64,000 bases of DNA, taken from Calvatia gigantea (taxonomy: Eukaryota > Basidiomycota > Agaricomycetes > Agaricales > Lycoperdaceae). The translations under genes were made by a program, and so were the position numbers. The stretch spans positions 3,410,001 through 3,474,000 of the forward strand of contig JACAAK010000001.1 of the NCBI GenBank assembly GCA_025093985.1, written 5' to 3'. Positions within the stretch are counted from its first letter, which is position 1. Every line of letters starts with the position of its first letter. The notes beneath the pieces are model-generated. The model saw nothing but the letters and a program-made list of their open reading frames with translations, searched no databases and was not told the origin of the DNA. Below, one piece after another: positions 20,140-30,241 of this stretch.

Positions 20140-21741
20140 CAGTAAGGGACAAAACCGTTCCAATGTTTTGAACTTTTCAGAAGATCAGCTCATACTCAAG
20201 GACTAATGTGGCTGTTCCTAATTTAATTGTAGATAGTCCAGTATCTTATCTAATCATATGCAAAGTATGATTATGTAATCCTTGTTTTGGGGGAGTTATT
20301 AATTAATTAATATTTTAAGTACATTGGAACAGTTTTGTCCCTCTCAAATTCTGAGGCACATGACTTCGTTTATTGCAATCAAATAAATACAAATAAAATC
20401 ATGTGACCATGTAGGGTGATGTATAAATGGATGTGCTTATTCTCAGGTGCAAATTAACTCCCCCACTATACCTTTACAACTATATGCGCTCTCTTTCCTC
20501 TACTCAGACCAATAGAGTCCTCTCTTACCTGGACCAAGGGAAATCTGCTCATCATATTGCTTCTATTACTGGTCTGGGAGTCAGTACTATTTCTAGGATT
20601 CGCTCCAAACATAGATCAACACTTTCCAAATCTGTTGGTGGCCGCCCATCTAAACTTTCTCCTCTGATATCCACTATTCTGTTCGCCTCATCACCTCTCG
20701 CAAGGCTGACAATGCCTCCCAAGTCACCAAATCAACTTCAAAATGTTATTGCCCAGCCTGTATCCACCAAAACAGTGCGCAGGGCACTCAGAGGAGCTGG
20801 AATGAAGGCTGTAGTCAAGCGGAAACGACCTAAACTTACTGCTGTCCATAGGAGGAAAAGGTTGGAGTGGGCAGAAGCACATGTTAACTGGACCCTGGAG
20901 GACTGGAAGAGGGTTATTTGGACAGATGAGTCCAAAATCAATCGGTTTGGATCAGATGGAAGGGTTTGGGTATGGAAAAAGGCAGGAGAGGGGCTGAATG
21001 ATAGATTGGTTGAGGGAACAGTCAGTTTGGTGGAGGAAATGTGATGATCTGGGGTTGTATGCTGTGGGATGGAGTGGGGTTTGCCACTAAAAATTGAAGG
21101 GAAGATGGATGCTGACCTTTATGTTCAAATTTTGGGGGATGAACTAAAGAGGAGCATCAGGTGGTATGGGAAGAATGAGGAGGATATGGTCTTCCAACAG
21201 GACAATGACCCCAAACACAAGAGCAAAAAGGCTACAAACTGGCTAGATGAGTCTGAATTGGAGGTTATGGTATGGCCCCCACAGTCTCCAGACCTTAATC
21301 CCATTGAACATCTCTGGACTCACCTCAAGAATAAGCTGGGAGAGTATGATACTCCTCCTGATAGCATGAATACCCTATGGGAGAGGATACAAAAGGAGTG
21401 GGATGACATAGAACCAGAAGTGTGTCAGAATCTGATAGAGAGTATGCCTAGGAGGGTCTAGGCAGTTTTACAGGCCAAGGGAGCTTATACCAGGTACTAG
21501 AATACCCATTTGTATATAAAATTTCAAGAGGGACAAAAAAACGTTCCAATGCACTTAAAATATTAATTAATTAATAACTCCCCTAAAACAAAGGATTACA
21601 TAATCATACTTTGCATATGATTAGATAAGATACTGGACTATCTACAATTAAATTAGGAAGTGCACAGCCACAGTAGTCCTTGAGATATGAGCTTGATCTT
21701 CTGAGAAGTTCAAAACATTGGAACGGTTTTGTCCCTTACTG
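20140..21741 (+). mobile_element. M1: Tc1/mariner element, full length
   Basis: 1,602 bp with ends 'CAGTAAGGGACAAAACCGTT' and its complement, flanked by TA (20138-20139, 21742-21743). Terminal inverted repeats are 20140-20343 and 21528-21741, near-identical. Each has 'GGGACAAAACCGTTCC' outside and an inverted copy inside. E5 has the uninterrupted target (single TA, minus-strand sense 'GTGTAGCC' near 40040), confirming the insertion. Confidence 0.92.
20484..21500 (+). pseudogene. M1 transposase, Tc1/mariner DD34E
   Basis: The start ATG at 20484 is chosen because 'MRSLSSTQTNRVLSYLDQGK' matches the M3 start. HTH region to about residue 110; catalytic motifs 'VIWTDESKIN', 'QQDNDPKHKS' and 'SPDLNPIEHLW'. 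One base is missing near 21028 (after 'EGTV'), a second frame change follows near 21090, and a TAG at 21460-21462 interrupts 'MPRRV' where M3 has a Gln codon. The final stop is 21498-21500. The element is therefore defective on its own, although its terminal repeats are intact and could be moved by a transposase supplied elsewhere. Confidence 0.88.
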
Positions 21742-21759
21742 TAGCTATTGTAAAGCTTG

Positions 21760-22259
21760 TGGCCCACCTGGATGAATTCACTCATTAAACCTTTGCCAAT
21801 GCATCGGTTAAGGCTCGCCTCTCCTTCGGCAATGAATATGAGTTGGTTTTGCCCCCCAGGCTCAATAAGGCCAGCCTTCTCTGCAGCTTGCTTCATCAAG
21901 GCCCGCTGAGCGCCTTCCCAGTTATTGGGATGTGAAAGAATATAATGTATCTCTCGTTCGGCCCAGGGATTAGCCCCAATTTCAGGATGAGCTTGCTGAA
22001 TGTACTGCTTGGCACAGTCGTTGAGATACCTCAGGAAATCCGATAGGACCTCAACAATTGTCTTGCCGAGCGGCAAAGCCGGAATCCCCGGTATAGGACC
22101 CATAGTCCGGGGGCGTAGGTGTAATTTGAGCCTGTGATAAGAGATGAGCACTCAAGCATTGTCATAACAATGCAGATTACCATTCTGCCTTCCGCCATTC
22201 CTTTTCCTCTGCAGTGACATCGATCCCATCCCGCTCCGTTTCAGCGCCAGCAGCACAGA
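21760..22259 (-). pseudogene. Captured 500-bp piece of Hsp70-Gag gene H3 inside E6
   Basis: Matches H3 45677-46176 over its full 500 bases with about three substitutions. It includes the exon 'LPLGKTIVEVLSDFLRYLND' through 'FIAEGEASLNRC', the preceding intron and the end of the upstream exon. The intron is retained, so the piece was copied from DNA or unspliced RNA. It is absent from E5. Related 15-base sequences flank it: 'TAGCTATTGTAAAGCTT' on the left and 'GTAGCATTAAAGCTT' on the right. Confidence 0.9.
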
Positions 22260-25200
22260 AGATTTTAAGTCCCGTGTAGCATTAAAGCTTTAATCGTATG
22301 CGGTTATTCACCAGCGATTAAGAACTTGTTTTACTGTACTTCTCCCTCAGCGACGAGTGTTTTTCGATTTAAATGTCAATGCACATTGTTAATGGCGGAT
22401 CATTATCGATGCAATTCCAGAAATAAAAAGAATTTTCTCGCAAGTTTGTTAAGCTATGCGAGGCAAAAGCTCATATGGAGGTATAACCATCACATATTTT
22501 TAGGATGATATATCCGAGCTATTGCGCTTTTCTGTTAGACGCTAGTGTAAACGCGTAGCAAGTCTTATGCTTGTCTAACTCTAGTCGGTGAGTCCAAACG
22601 AGTTCTTCTTGAAATTGAACGCCTAATCCATTATAGTCTACCTGTAGGTGACCCGCGTAATGAACAGTGCGGTCTTTCCTAGTCAGGTTCAATTGTGCAG
22701 TGCGTATTAACCAGCATTTTATTCTATAACTCCTCCACAACGGTCGTACCACATAAGTGGCGACACAGAAGTGTGGTGTGTCAAAAGCGGTAGATATCCT
22801 GTGAAGGATGCGCATATATTGCATCAAATTGGCGAATATGTCAGCGTAAGACATAGGATATGGTGGGCGGAGATTTCTCGAATGGAAATGGAAAGGAATC
22901 AGGAGGTGATCGTGGAGTTCAATGGAATATATCCTGCGACATCCTAAGATGGCAGATAAAGAAATTGCTATCTCTTGCTTCGTGCAGGTTTTGCTCTCTT
23001 CTTTGCAAATGAACTGGTTTTACTGCTATCCAGTTGCTGAATCATGACGTTTTAAGGGTATATTCCCTCATCGAGTAAGGCATCCAAAATGTGGATTGTT
23101 TGTAGAACGTTAAGCCTTTCTGTGTGCCGCTTGAACTCAAAAGTTCTCGTTGATCAAACGATCGAGGTATGTTACATCTCGAATAAGCGATCATGTTTGG
23201 GCGGTCATCATGTTAACTGATGCGCCGCGAAGCCAAACCCACAGTACAGAACCAATTTAATGGTTTATCCCTTGATTTACACAATTAAGTGTCTTCCACT
23301 ATAAATGCTTGGACTGGCACGTTACGCTCTAGTCAACGCTAACTATCACTGAGACGGGTAAGACTTCCCCATTGCCATAAAGCTTTTAGGCTCTCAAGGT
23401 GTAGTGCGGATCAGTCTCTCTACATCAACCGTTGCGAAAGCATTGGGAGTAGGAGGTTTAAGTGGGTTATTCATGCCACGAATGTTTGCTATTGCTCTCG
23501 TTTAGACAAACTCTCCTCCATAATCAGTTGCGACATTGGCCATTGTCTGCTATACTGTAGAGGTTTCTCTAATGAATCTTAGAGCCTCATAACTTCTTTC
23601 GAAGGAGGACAACTATCATCATGAGATAAGAAGTCATAGAGTAGCGTCGTAATAGATGACAAGCAATTTCATCAAGTCTGAGTATTACGCTCAAGGACGA
23701 GGATATTCGTATAAAGAATTCTGGATAAAGGTACTGATGCAATTTCCCTTGTGAAATAATCCAGAGCGGCAATGAAATAATGCAATCATCTCAACAAGTC
23801 GTAAAAGACGAGTGAAGAAGGCATAATCATGGGAAGTTCTGTTTGATGATGTCAAACGATATAGTCTAGTAGGCGTAATGTTCAACAACCAGTCATCTCC
23901 TTGCTTGTAATTGCAAGTTCGTGTACAACGATGAGATTGGGTGAACTAAAACAGCTCTGCATGACTTATTGCAAAGGTGGTGACCTTCAACAGTTGCCTC
24001 AAAAGCATTATACTCGAGGACATACGTTATAAGATTTTCTCGATATAGATCGGCCACACACTAATGTGGCGCTACAAATCTTTTTCCCTAATGTCATAGA
24101 CTAATGCTGGAATGTAAAAGCAGTTCAGACTTGTCTTTCCCATAGGATTCCAGTTTCTTGCCTCAAGCCTAATGTAAAGCAGCGAGGTCTAAGAATTAAA
24201 TCTGGTGACACAGTGCTGAAGCTCAACTGTTATACGTTGGGAGCTATTCTGCTAATTCCTAGACGTGTCGTAATTTCCTTTCTTTGTAATGATGCGATTC
24301 ATGAGATCCTATAAAGGATATTCTTCTCAAGTGAATAGAGCGTCGTGCTCCCGCTATCATCTTCATATGATCCGTAAGGATTTCTCACTTGTTGCGTAGA
24401 AAAGGATTTATAGCCAGCACTTACATTTCACGCGGCACACCGTTATTCGTAGCATTTATCAAGGAGTATGAAGTCGAAAGTACTACCATATATCCATCCA
24501 TTGGTATCAAGGTCAGCGACATCGGAAGATGGCGACACAAGAACTCCTCCGGCGCCAGGCTCCGTAAAGAGCGGTCTAAAGGATTTCTTAAGGAATTCGT
24601 CAGCGTGTTGCATCGTATGGTGCTATACACATCCTCTTTCTCAATTATAGTTGCTAAATGGTGCGCTCAAGTCCTAATTATGGACGGCGACTTCCATGAA
24701 GTCAAACTTCCTTGAAGCAATCATTGTTATTCCTGTAGTTGGCGGACAAAGCATTTTTAACGTGCTCGTCCATGCTCTGACTTAAAACAGGTCTTCAAAC
24801 TTGGGCGCGTGGACATGCGCTTAACACAAGTGAAGGAACGTTGATGCTAGAAGCAGGGCGCGATATAAAGCGATGCAGCTCCTCTATAAGAGAAATAGTA
24901 TATGGCGGCAGTCGCTCGAGCCAGCGACATATTTAAACTATATTCTGAAGTATTTCCTGAAACGACGTAATGGCGGTATTACCAGCTCATTATCCTTCTC
25001 CCCTTATTTCCCAGCTGCAAGGACGTGATAAGCGTTCTTCTCCTTGCTATCTTCTTTGGATATTTTTGCGAATGCCACAAATGCGGCGGCCCACTGCCTT
25101 AGCATGGCATAAGTGCTTTTAAGCGCATGAGCTATCCGTAGAAAGAGTAAAGTGGTAGTCGAATAGACGTGGAAGGGGTAAAGCGTTGAAGCCTAAGGCG

Positions 25201-25852
25201 AAGGAACAAACGGCGGACTTCTCAAAGATATTTTCTATATCCCAGCTTTATTTGATTAAGCGGGCCTTAGCGGCTTATAGCTGCCAGCTTAAGTGGGTCA
25301 AATAGCTCAGGTATATGCTCATGGTGTGTTATTCTACTCAAGGCGGGACTTGCCCAATCGACTTGAAACACAAGAACACAAGGCTTATAATTTGCCTGAC
25401 ACTGCGGTATTTATTGCGGTCACGAAGACCAGCTAATTTACCAGCAAAGCGGAGTGTAGTGCTCAGCGTAGATGATACATCATATAGTAAATTACTGAGG
25501 CGGATCTGAAGAGAATCCCAGAAAGCCCAAAGCGTCGTCGTCGATCAGAGAGAGAATACCAGAACAGAGGTGGAGCAACCAGAGCGGAACAGTTCTGCTG
25601 CAACCCAGAATGGGGAGCGGACCTAAAGCGGTCGAACCAGACCGGAGATGGCGGTTTGCCAGATCAAAAACCAAGAACGGGTAACAACGTGTCAGCATCA
25701 TGTAGGACTGCTGTGCGTAGTGCACGCGTTCACAACATGGGTCAGACAGGGTATCAAGTGGACCAAAGGCACCACTGTCTCCCAGGTTGAAAGCGACCGT
25801 AGCCTCCTCAAACTCTACCAGCGTGCTAACGCGGTCCGAGTGAGCGGCGGTC
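22260..25852 (-). other. E6 interior: decayed pol/gag remains and leader
   Basis: Short stretches align in order with E2 integrase and protease DNA: 22735-22790 to E2 10840-10870, 23045-23095 to 11170-11200, 23285-23330 to 11400-11440, 23590-23660 to 11730-11790. Frames are destroyed by indels. 25500-25852 is the 5' leader, related to the E2 leader at 16700-16841 ('CCACTGTCTCCCAGGTTG'). ORFs of 60-130 codons here are not conserved as protein. Confidence 0.65.
23942..25640. repeat. 1.7-kb segmental duplication, copy 1
   Basis: Nearly identical to 26658-28354 in the same orientation, with one short patch of difference near 24200 and single-base indels. It is made of E6 interior sequence. Confidence 0.9.
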
Positions 25853-25865
25853 GGGGCCCATAACC
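25853..25865 (-). promoter_or_regulatory. E6 primer binding site
   Basis: Minus-strand 'GGTTATGGGCCCC' next to the 5' LTR, identical to the site in the coding copia elements. Confidence 0.8.
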
Positions 25866-26403
25866 TGTTGAGAGAACGAGTAGACATCCCAATATAAGTT
25901 CACACTACCTAAGCGTATAGGCGTCAACGGTGGAGGGTAGTCGTATTCATCCGGGAGACGGTCCAGTAGGAGAGGCGCATGGTAGCGGACATAGTCCTGC
26001 TTATACCATCGTACTCAGAGAGTCTTGAAGGAGAAGGGAAGCGTTGCTTAGAGAAGCTAGCGTAGAGGAGAGAAGACATAGTGTCTTATGCCAAAAGGCA
26101 TACCCGAAGGGGTCTACATACTACAATGCTACATAGGGTATATATACTAATATCCCTGGTCTGTGCACTCTAAACCCTTATACGGGTGAGGTCTAACTAC
26201 CAGTAGCATAATTGGATCATACTGTGCACGTCCGCATGTACTAGAAGGTTCCATGCGTAGTATCTACCTGCTACTTACAGTGCGGTATCCTACGTGCGTA
26301 GTCCATAATAGTGTCCGTTAACCCTCTGAAGGTGAAATACTCGAACCCCGTTTCAGCTATAAATAGACTGAACCAACGTAGTGGTACGGAGCGAGATTCA
26401 ACA
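25866..26403 (-). repeat. E6 5' LTR (type B)
   Basis: 538 bp. It differs from the 3' LTR by a short deletion near 26320 and a few substitutions. TTTAC follows at 26404-26408. Confidence 0.9.
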
Positions 26404-26657
26404 TTTACTCACTAGGGTTCACAAGCAGAAGAGGCTGGTATTTGCAAAAACATATGCAAACTGGACTGTGGAGGACTGGAAGCAGGTAGTTTGGACAGAT
26501 GAGACTAAAATCAATTGGATGGGGTCAGATGGAAGACATTGGGTGTGGAAAACAGCAGGAGAGGGGCTTAGTGACAGGCTGGTGAATGGAACTGTCAAGT
26601 TTGGAGGAGGTTCTTGCATGATATGGGGGTGCATGCTATGGCAGGGGCCTGGCCATA
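26404..26657 (+). pseudogene. M3 transposase, first catalytic piece (copy 1)
   Basis: After the TTTAC duplication: 'TRVHKQKRLVFAKTYANW', 'VVWTDETKINWMGSDGRHW' (first catalytic Asp) and 'GGGSCMIWGCMLWQGPGH'. Identical to 29516-29769. The frame is broken at 26657 by the 2.4-kb insertion that ends at 29057. Confidence 0.85.
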
Positions 26658-28354
26658 TGAACTAAAACAGCTCTGCATGACTTATTGCAAAGGTGGTGAC
26701 CTTCAACAGTTGCCTCAAAAGCATTATACTCGAGGACATACGTTATAAGATTTTCTCGATATAGATCGGCCACACACTAATGTGGCGCTACAAATCTTTT
26801 CCCTAATGTCATAGACTAATGCTGGAATGTAAAAGCAGTTCAGACTTGTCTTTCCCATAGGATTCCAGTTTCTTGCCTCAAGCCTAATGTAAAGCAGCGA
26901 GGTCTAAGAATTAAATTCCGGGACACTCGAGCTGGCCCAACTGTTATACGTTGGGAGCTATTCTGCTAATGCCTAGACGTGTCGTAATTTCCTTTCTTTG
27001 TAATGATGCGATTCATGAGATCCTATAAAGGATATTCTTCTCAAGTGAATAGAGCGTCGTGCTCCCGCTATCATCTTCATATGATCCGTAAGGATTTCTC
27101 ACTTGTTGCGTAGAAAAGGATTTATAGCCAGCACTTACATTTCACGCGGCACACCGTTATTCGTAGCATTTATCAAGGAGTATGAAGTCGAAAGTACTAC
27201 CATATATCCATCCATTGGTATCAAGGTCAGCGACATCGGAAGATGGCGACACAAGAACTCCTCCGGCGCCAGGCTCCGTAAAGAGCGGTCTAAAGGATTT
27301 CTTAAGGAATTCGTCAGCGTGTTGCATCGTATGGTGCTATACACATCCTCTTTCTCAATTATAGTTGCTAAATGGTGCGCTCAAGTCCTAATTATGGACG
27401 GCGACTTCCATGAAGTCAAACTTCCTTGAAGCAATCATTGTTATTCCTGTAGTTGGCGGACAAAGCATTTTTAACGTGCTCGTCCATGCTCTGACTTAAA
27501 ACAGGTCTTCAAACTTGGGCGCGTGGACATGCGCTTAACACAAGTGAAGGAACGTTGATGCTAGAAGCAGGGCGCGATATAAAGCGATGCAGCTCCTCTA
27601 TAAGAGAAATAGTATATGGCGGCAGTCGCTCGAGCCAGCGACATATTTAAACTATATTCTGAAGTATTTCCTGAAACGACGTAATGGCGGTATTACCAGC
27701 TCATTATCCTTCTCCCCTTATTTCCCAGCTGCAAGGACGTGATAAGCGTTCTTCTCCTTGCTATCTTCTTTGGATATTTTTGCGAATGCCACAAATGCGG
27801 CGGCCCACTGCCTTAGCATGGCATAAGTGCTTTTAAGCGCATGAGCTATCCGTAGAAAGAGTAAAGTGGTAGTCGAATAGACGTGGAAGGGGTAAAGCGT
27901 TGAAGCCTAAGGCGAAGGAACAAACGGCGGACTTCTCAAAGATATTTTCTATATCCCAGCTTTATTTGATTAAGCGGGCCTTAGCGGCTTATAGCTGCCA
28001 GCTTAAGTGGGTCAAATAGCTCAGGTATATGCTCATGGTGTGTTATTCTACTCAAGGCGGGACTTGCCCAATCGACTTGAAACACAAGAACACAAGGCTT
28101 ATAATTTGCCTGACACTGCGGTATTTATTGCGGTCACGAAGACCAGCTAATTTACCAGCAAAGCGGAGTGTAGTGCTCAGCGTAGATGATACATCATATA
28201 GTAAATTACTGAGGCGGATCTGAAGAGAATCCCAGAAAGCCCAAAGCGTCGTCGTCGATCAGAGAGAGAATACCAGAACAGAGGTGGAGCAACCAGAGCG
28301 GAACAGTTCTGCTGCAACCCAGAATGGGGAGCGGACCTAAAGCGGTCGAACCAG
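26658..28354. repeat. 1.7-kb segmental duplication, copy 2
   Basis: Copy of 23942-25640, same orientation. The short ORFs that appear conserved between the copies (for example 24389-24715 and 27103-27429) reflect this recent DNA duplication. Confidence 0.9.
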
Positions 28355-28857
28355 GACAAGATCCACCTCCTATTTCTTGTCCTGGAAACCTAATTGAATA
28401 TCAGAACAATATTGTTGTTGATGCAACCTAGCTTAACCTATGCTGCCCAAGATTTCTGGTACTGTCCCGGGATCAGGATACTATGGACTCATAATTCCTT
28501 AAGTCAGTTACCAATGGAATCATCACCTTTGATAACCGCTGTGCGTGCCTACTAAAGGTTCAAATTGGCCTGGCAGATTAACTCAAGAAATAACGTTGAA
28601 AAGAGTCGGGCTCAATGAAGCTGTTCCGCCCTCTTTCAAAGGAATTATATGGCTGCGGGTAGCGCAATGACTATAAACTATTGAAGTTTGAAAATGATAA
28701 AGCCCATACCAGTGTTGAACCTCCTCCGGATATACCCACCCAAGGAGTTTAATGTCTTCTACGTACATGCTGCCATTTTCGTGCCTACAGTGTGCGACTC
28801 CTCGATGGACAAAGGTTTTAGGTATTTAGGCCTTGATTGACAAATTTGAATAGCCAG
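28355..28857 (-). pseudogene. Decayed promoter and first exons of an Hsp70-Gag gene
   Basis: Aligns in order with H4 from about 49097 to 49600. Best part: 28360-28530 ('CCACCTCCTATTTCTTGTCC', 'GATTTCTGGTACTGTCCCGG') against 49097-49275. Weaker matches continue over exon 1 and about 200 bp of upstream sequence. Many 1-3 base deletions are present, unlike the fresh copy at 21760-22259. Confidence 0.72.
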
Positions 28858-29064
28858 GATGGCGGTTTGCCAGATCAAAAACCAAGAACGGGTAACAACG
28901 TGTCAGCATCATGTAGGACTGCTGTGCGTAGTGCACGCGTTCACAACATGGGTCAGACAGGGTATCAAGTGGACCAAAGGCACCACTGTCTCCCAGGTTG
29001 AAAGCGACCGTAGCCTCCTCAAACTCTACCAGCGTGCTAACGCGGTCCGCATGGGCCGGCCATA

Positions 29065-29101
29065 ACACACATTGAAGGTACCATGGATGGTGACCTTTAT
29101 G
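29065..29101 (+). pseudogene. M3 transposase remnant next to the recombinant LTR
   Basis: 'ATTGAAGGTACCATGGATGG' and 'TGACCTTTATG' encode the 'IEGTMDGDLYV' step that recurs at 29777-29808 just before E4. It completes the duplicated M3 piece begun at 26404. Confidence 0.75.
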
Positions 29102-29515
29102 TGTTAAGACAAGTACACCACAATAGTTTGCACTAGTGGCGGAGGAGAGTTGTACTCACTGGGTTTGTTGAGATGTGCATTGTAGACCGTAGCTAGAGGA
29201 TATCTTAGAGAAATGATGGGCAGAAGGTAGACTGGATTGTCTAAGGAATGTACGCATACTACATAGGTCTTATATATCTAGTGTCTCTGGTCTGTGCGCC
29301 GTTCTATCTAATACAGGTGAGGTCTTATCTGCCAGTAGTATATACAGAGCATACTGTGTACATTGTTCTATTTAATAGACCATGACCAGCAACCTAGAGT
29401 GCAGTCTAGTATAATAGTGTCCGTTATTATCGACCCTCTGAAGGTGAAATACTCGAACCCCGTTTCAGCTATAAATAGACTGAACCAACGTAGTGGTACG
29501 GAGCGAGATTCAACA
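29102..29515 (-). repeat. Recombinant solo LTR (type A/type B)
   Basis: Its left half equals the E4 LTR (29809 onward) as far as 'GTGCAGTCTAGTA'. It then switches to type B sequence ('TAATAGTGTCCGTTATTATC') to the end. The flanks are TTATG on the left (target of E4) and TTTAC on the right (target of E6). The mismatch is what an unequal crossover between the E4 and E6 LTRs would leave. Confidence 0.85.
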
Positions 29516-29808
29516 TTTACTCACTAGGGTTCACAAGCAGAAGAGGCTGGTATTTGCAAAAACATATGCAAACTGGACTGTGGAGGACTGGAAGCAGGTA
29601 GTTTGGACAGATGAGACTAAAATCAATTGGATGGGGTCAGATGGAAGACATTGGGTGTGGAAAACAGCAGGAGAGGGGCTTAGTGACAGGCTGGTGAATG
29701 GAACTGTCAAGTTTGGAGGAGGTTCTTGCATGATATGGGGGTGCATGCTATGGCAGGGGCCTGGCCATATACACCACATTGAAGGTACCATGGATGGTGA
29801 CCTTTATG
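29516..29808 (+). pseudogene. M3 transposase, first catalytic piece (copy 2)
   Basis: Same 254 bases as 26404-26657, then continuing without interruption to 'IEGTMDGDLYV' and the E4 target TTATG (29804-29808). Confidence 0.85.
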
Positions 29809-30216
29809 TGTTAAGACAAGTACACCACAATAGTTTGCACTAGTGGCGGAGGAGAGTTGTACTCACTGGGTTTGTTGAGATGTGCATTGTAGACCGTAGC
29901 TAGAGGATATCTTAGAGAAATGATGGGCAGAAGGTAGACTGGATTGTCTAAGGAATGTACGCATACTACATAGGTCTTATATATCTAGTGTCTCTGGTCT
30001 GTGCGCCGTTCTATCTAATACAGGTGAGGTCTTATCTGCCAGTAGTATATACAGAGCATACTGTGTACATTGTTCTATTTAATAGACCATGACCAGCAAC
30101 CTAGAGTGCAGTCTAGTACATTGTTTGTTATCTCTCTTCAAGAGTGAAGTACTCAAGAACCCGTTTCAGCTATAAATAGACTGAACCAACGTAGTGGTAT
30201 GGATCGAGATTCAACA
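29809..30216 (-). repeat. E4 3' LTR (type A)
   Basis: 408 bp. The polypurine tract 'GAGTGAGGAGGAG' lies just to its right on the minus strand (30217-30229). Confidence 0.9.
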
Positions 30217-30241
30217 CTCCTCCTCACTCGAAGGAGGGAGA

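Larger units (their letters stand above)
17588..26403 (-). mobile_element. E6: large non-autonomous LTR element (LARD-like)
   Basis: Type B LTRs at 17588-18131 and 25866-26403 are flanked by TTTAC (17583-17587, 26404-26408). The primer site (25853-25865) and polypurine tract (18132-18160) are intact, but the interior has no long gag-pol frame. Local stretches are still collinear with E2 pol: the pol 3' end at 18165-18240, the RT region at 19800-19970 ('ATCAACGCTAAGCATTTC'), and the integrase region at 23040-23100 and 23590-23660 ('TTCTTTCGAAGGAGGAC'). Many indels separate these matches. It carries the Tc1 element M1 and a captured 500-bp Hsp70-Gag gene piece. The same element, without those two insertions, is E5. 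Confidence 0.85.
26658..29057. mobile_element. 2.4-kb composite segment inserted in M3, flanked by GGCCATA
   Basis: Flanked by 'GGCCATA' at 26651-26657 and 29058-29064. Contents: copy 2 of the 1.7-kb E6-interior duplication (26658-28354), a decayed array-gene 5' region (28355-28857), and a second copy of the retroelement leader (28858-29049, matching 25647-25838). It has no LTR of its own. The 7-base repeat may be a target duplication or a microhomology. Confidence 0.7.

Noticed and set aside
24389..24715. 108-codon ORF repeated identically at 27103-27429, suggesting a conserved protein
   Set aside because: The identity comes from the 1.7-kb DNA duplication; the counterpart in E5 (about 37600-37880) does not keep the frame, and the DNA aligns with decayed pol.
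28583..28768. Minus-strand frame with 'YVEDIKLLG', resembling an RT YVDD box
   Set aside because: The DNA aligns better with the H4 upstream region (49400-49590), and no other RT motif is near.
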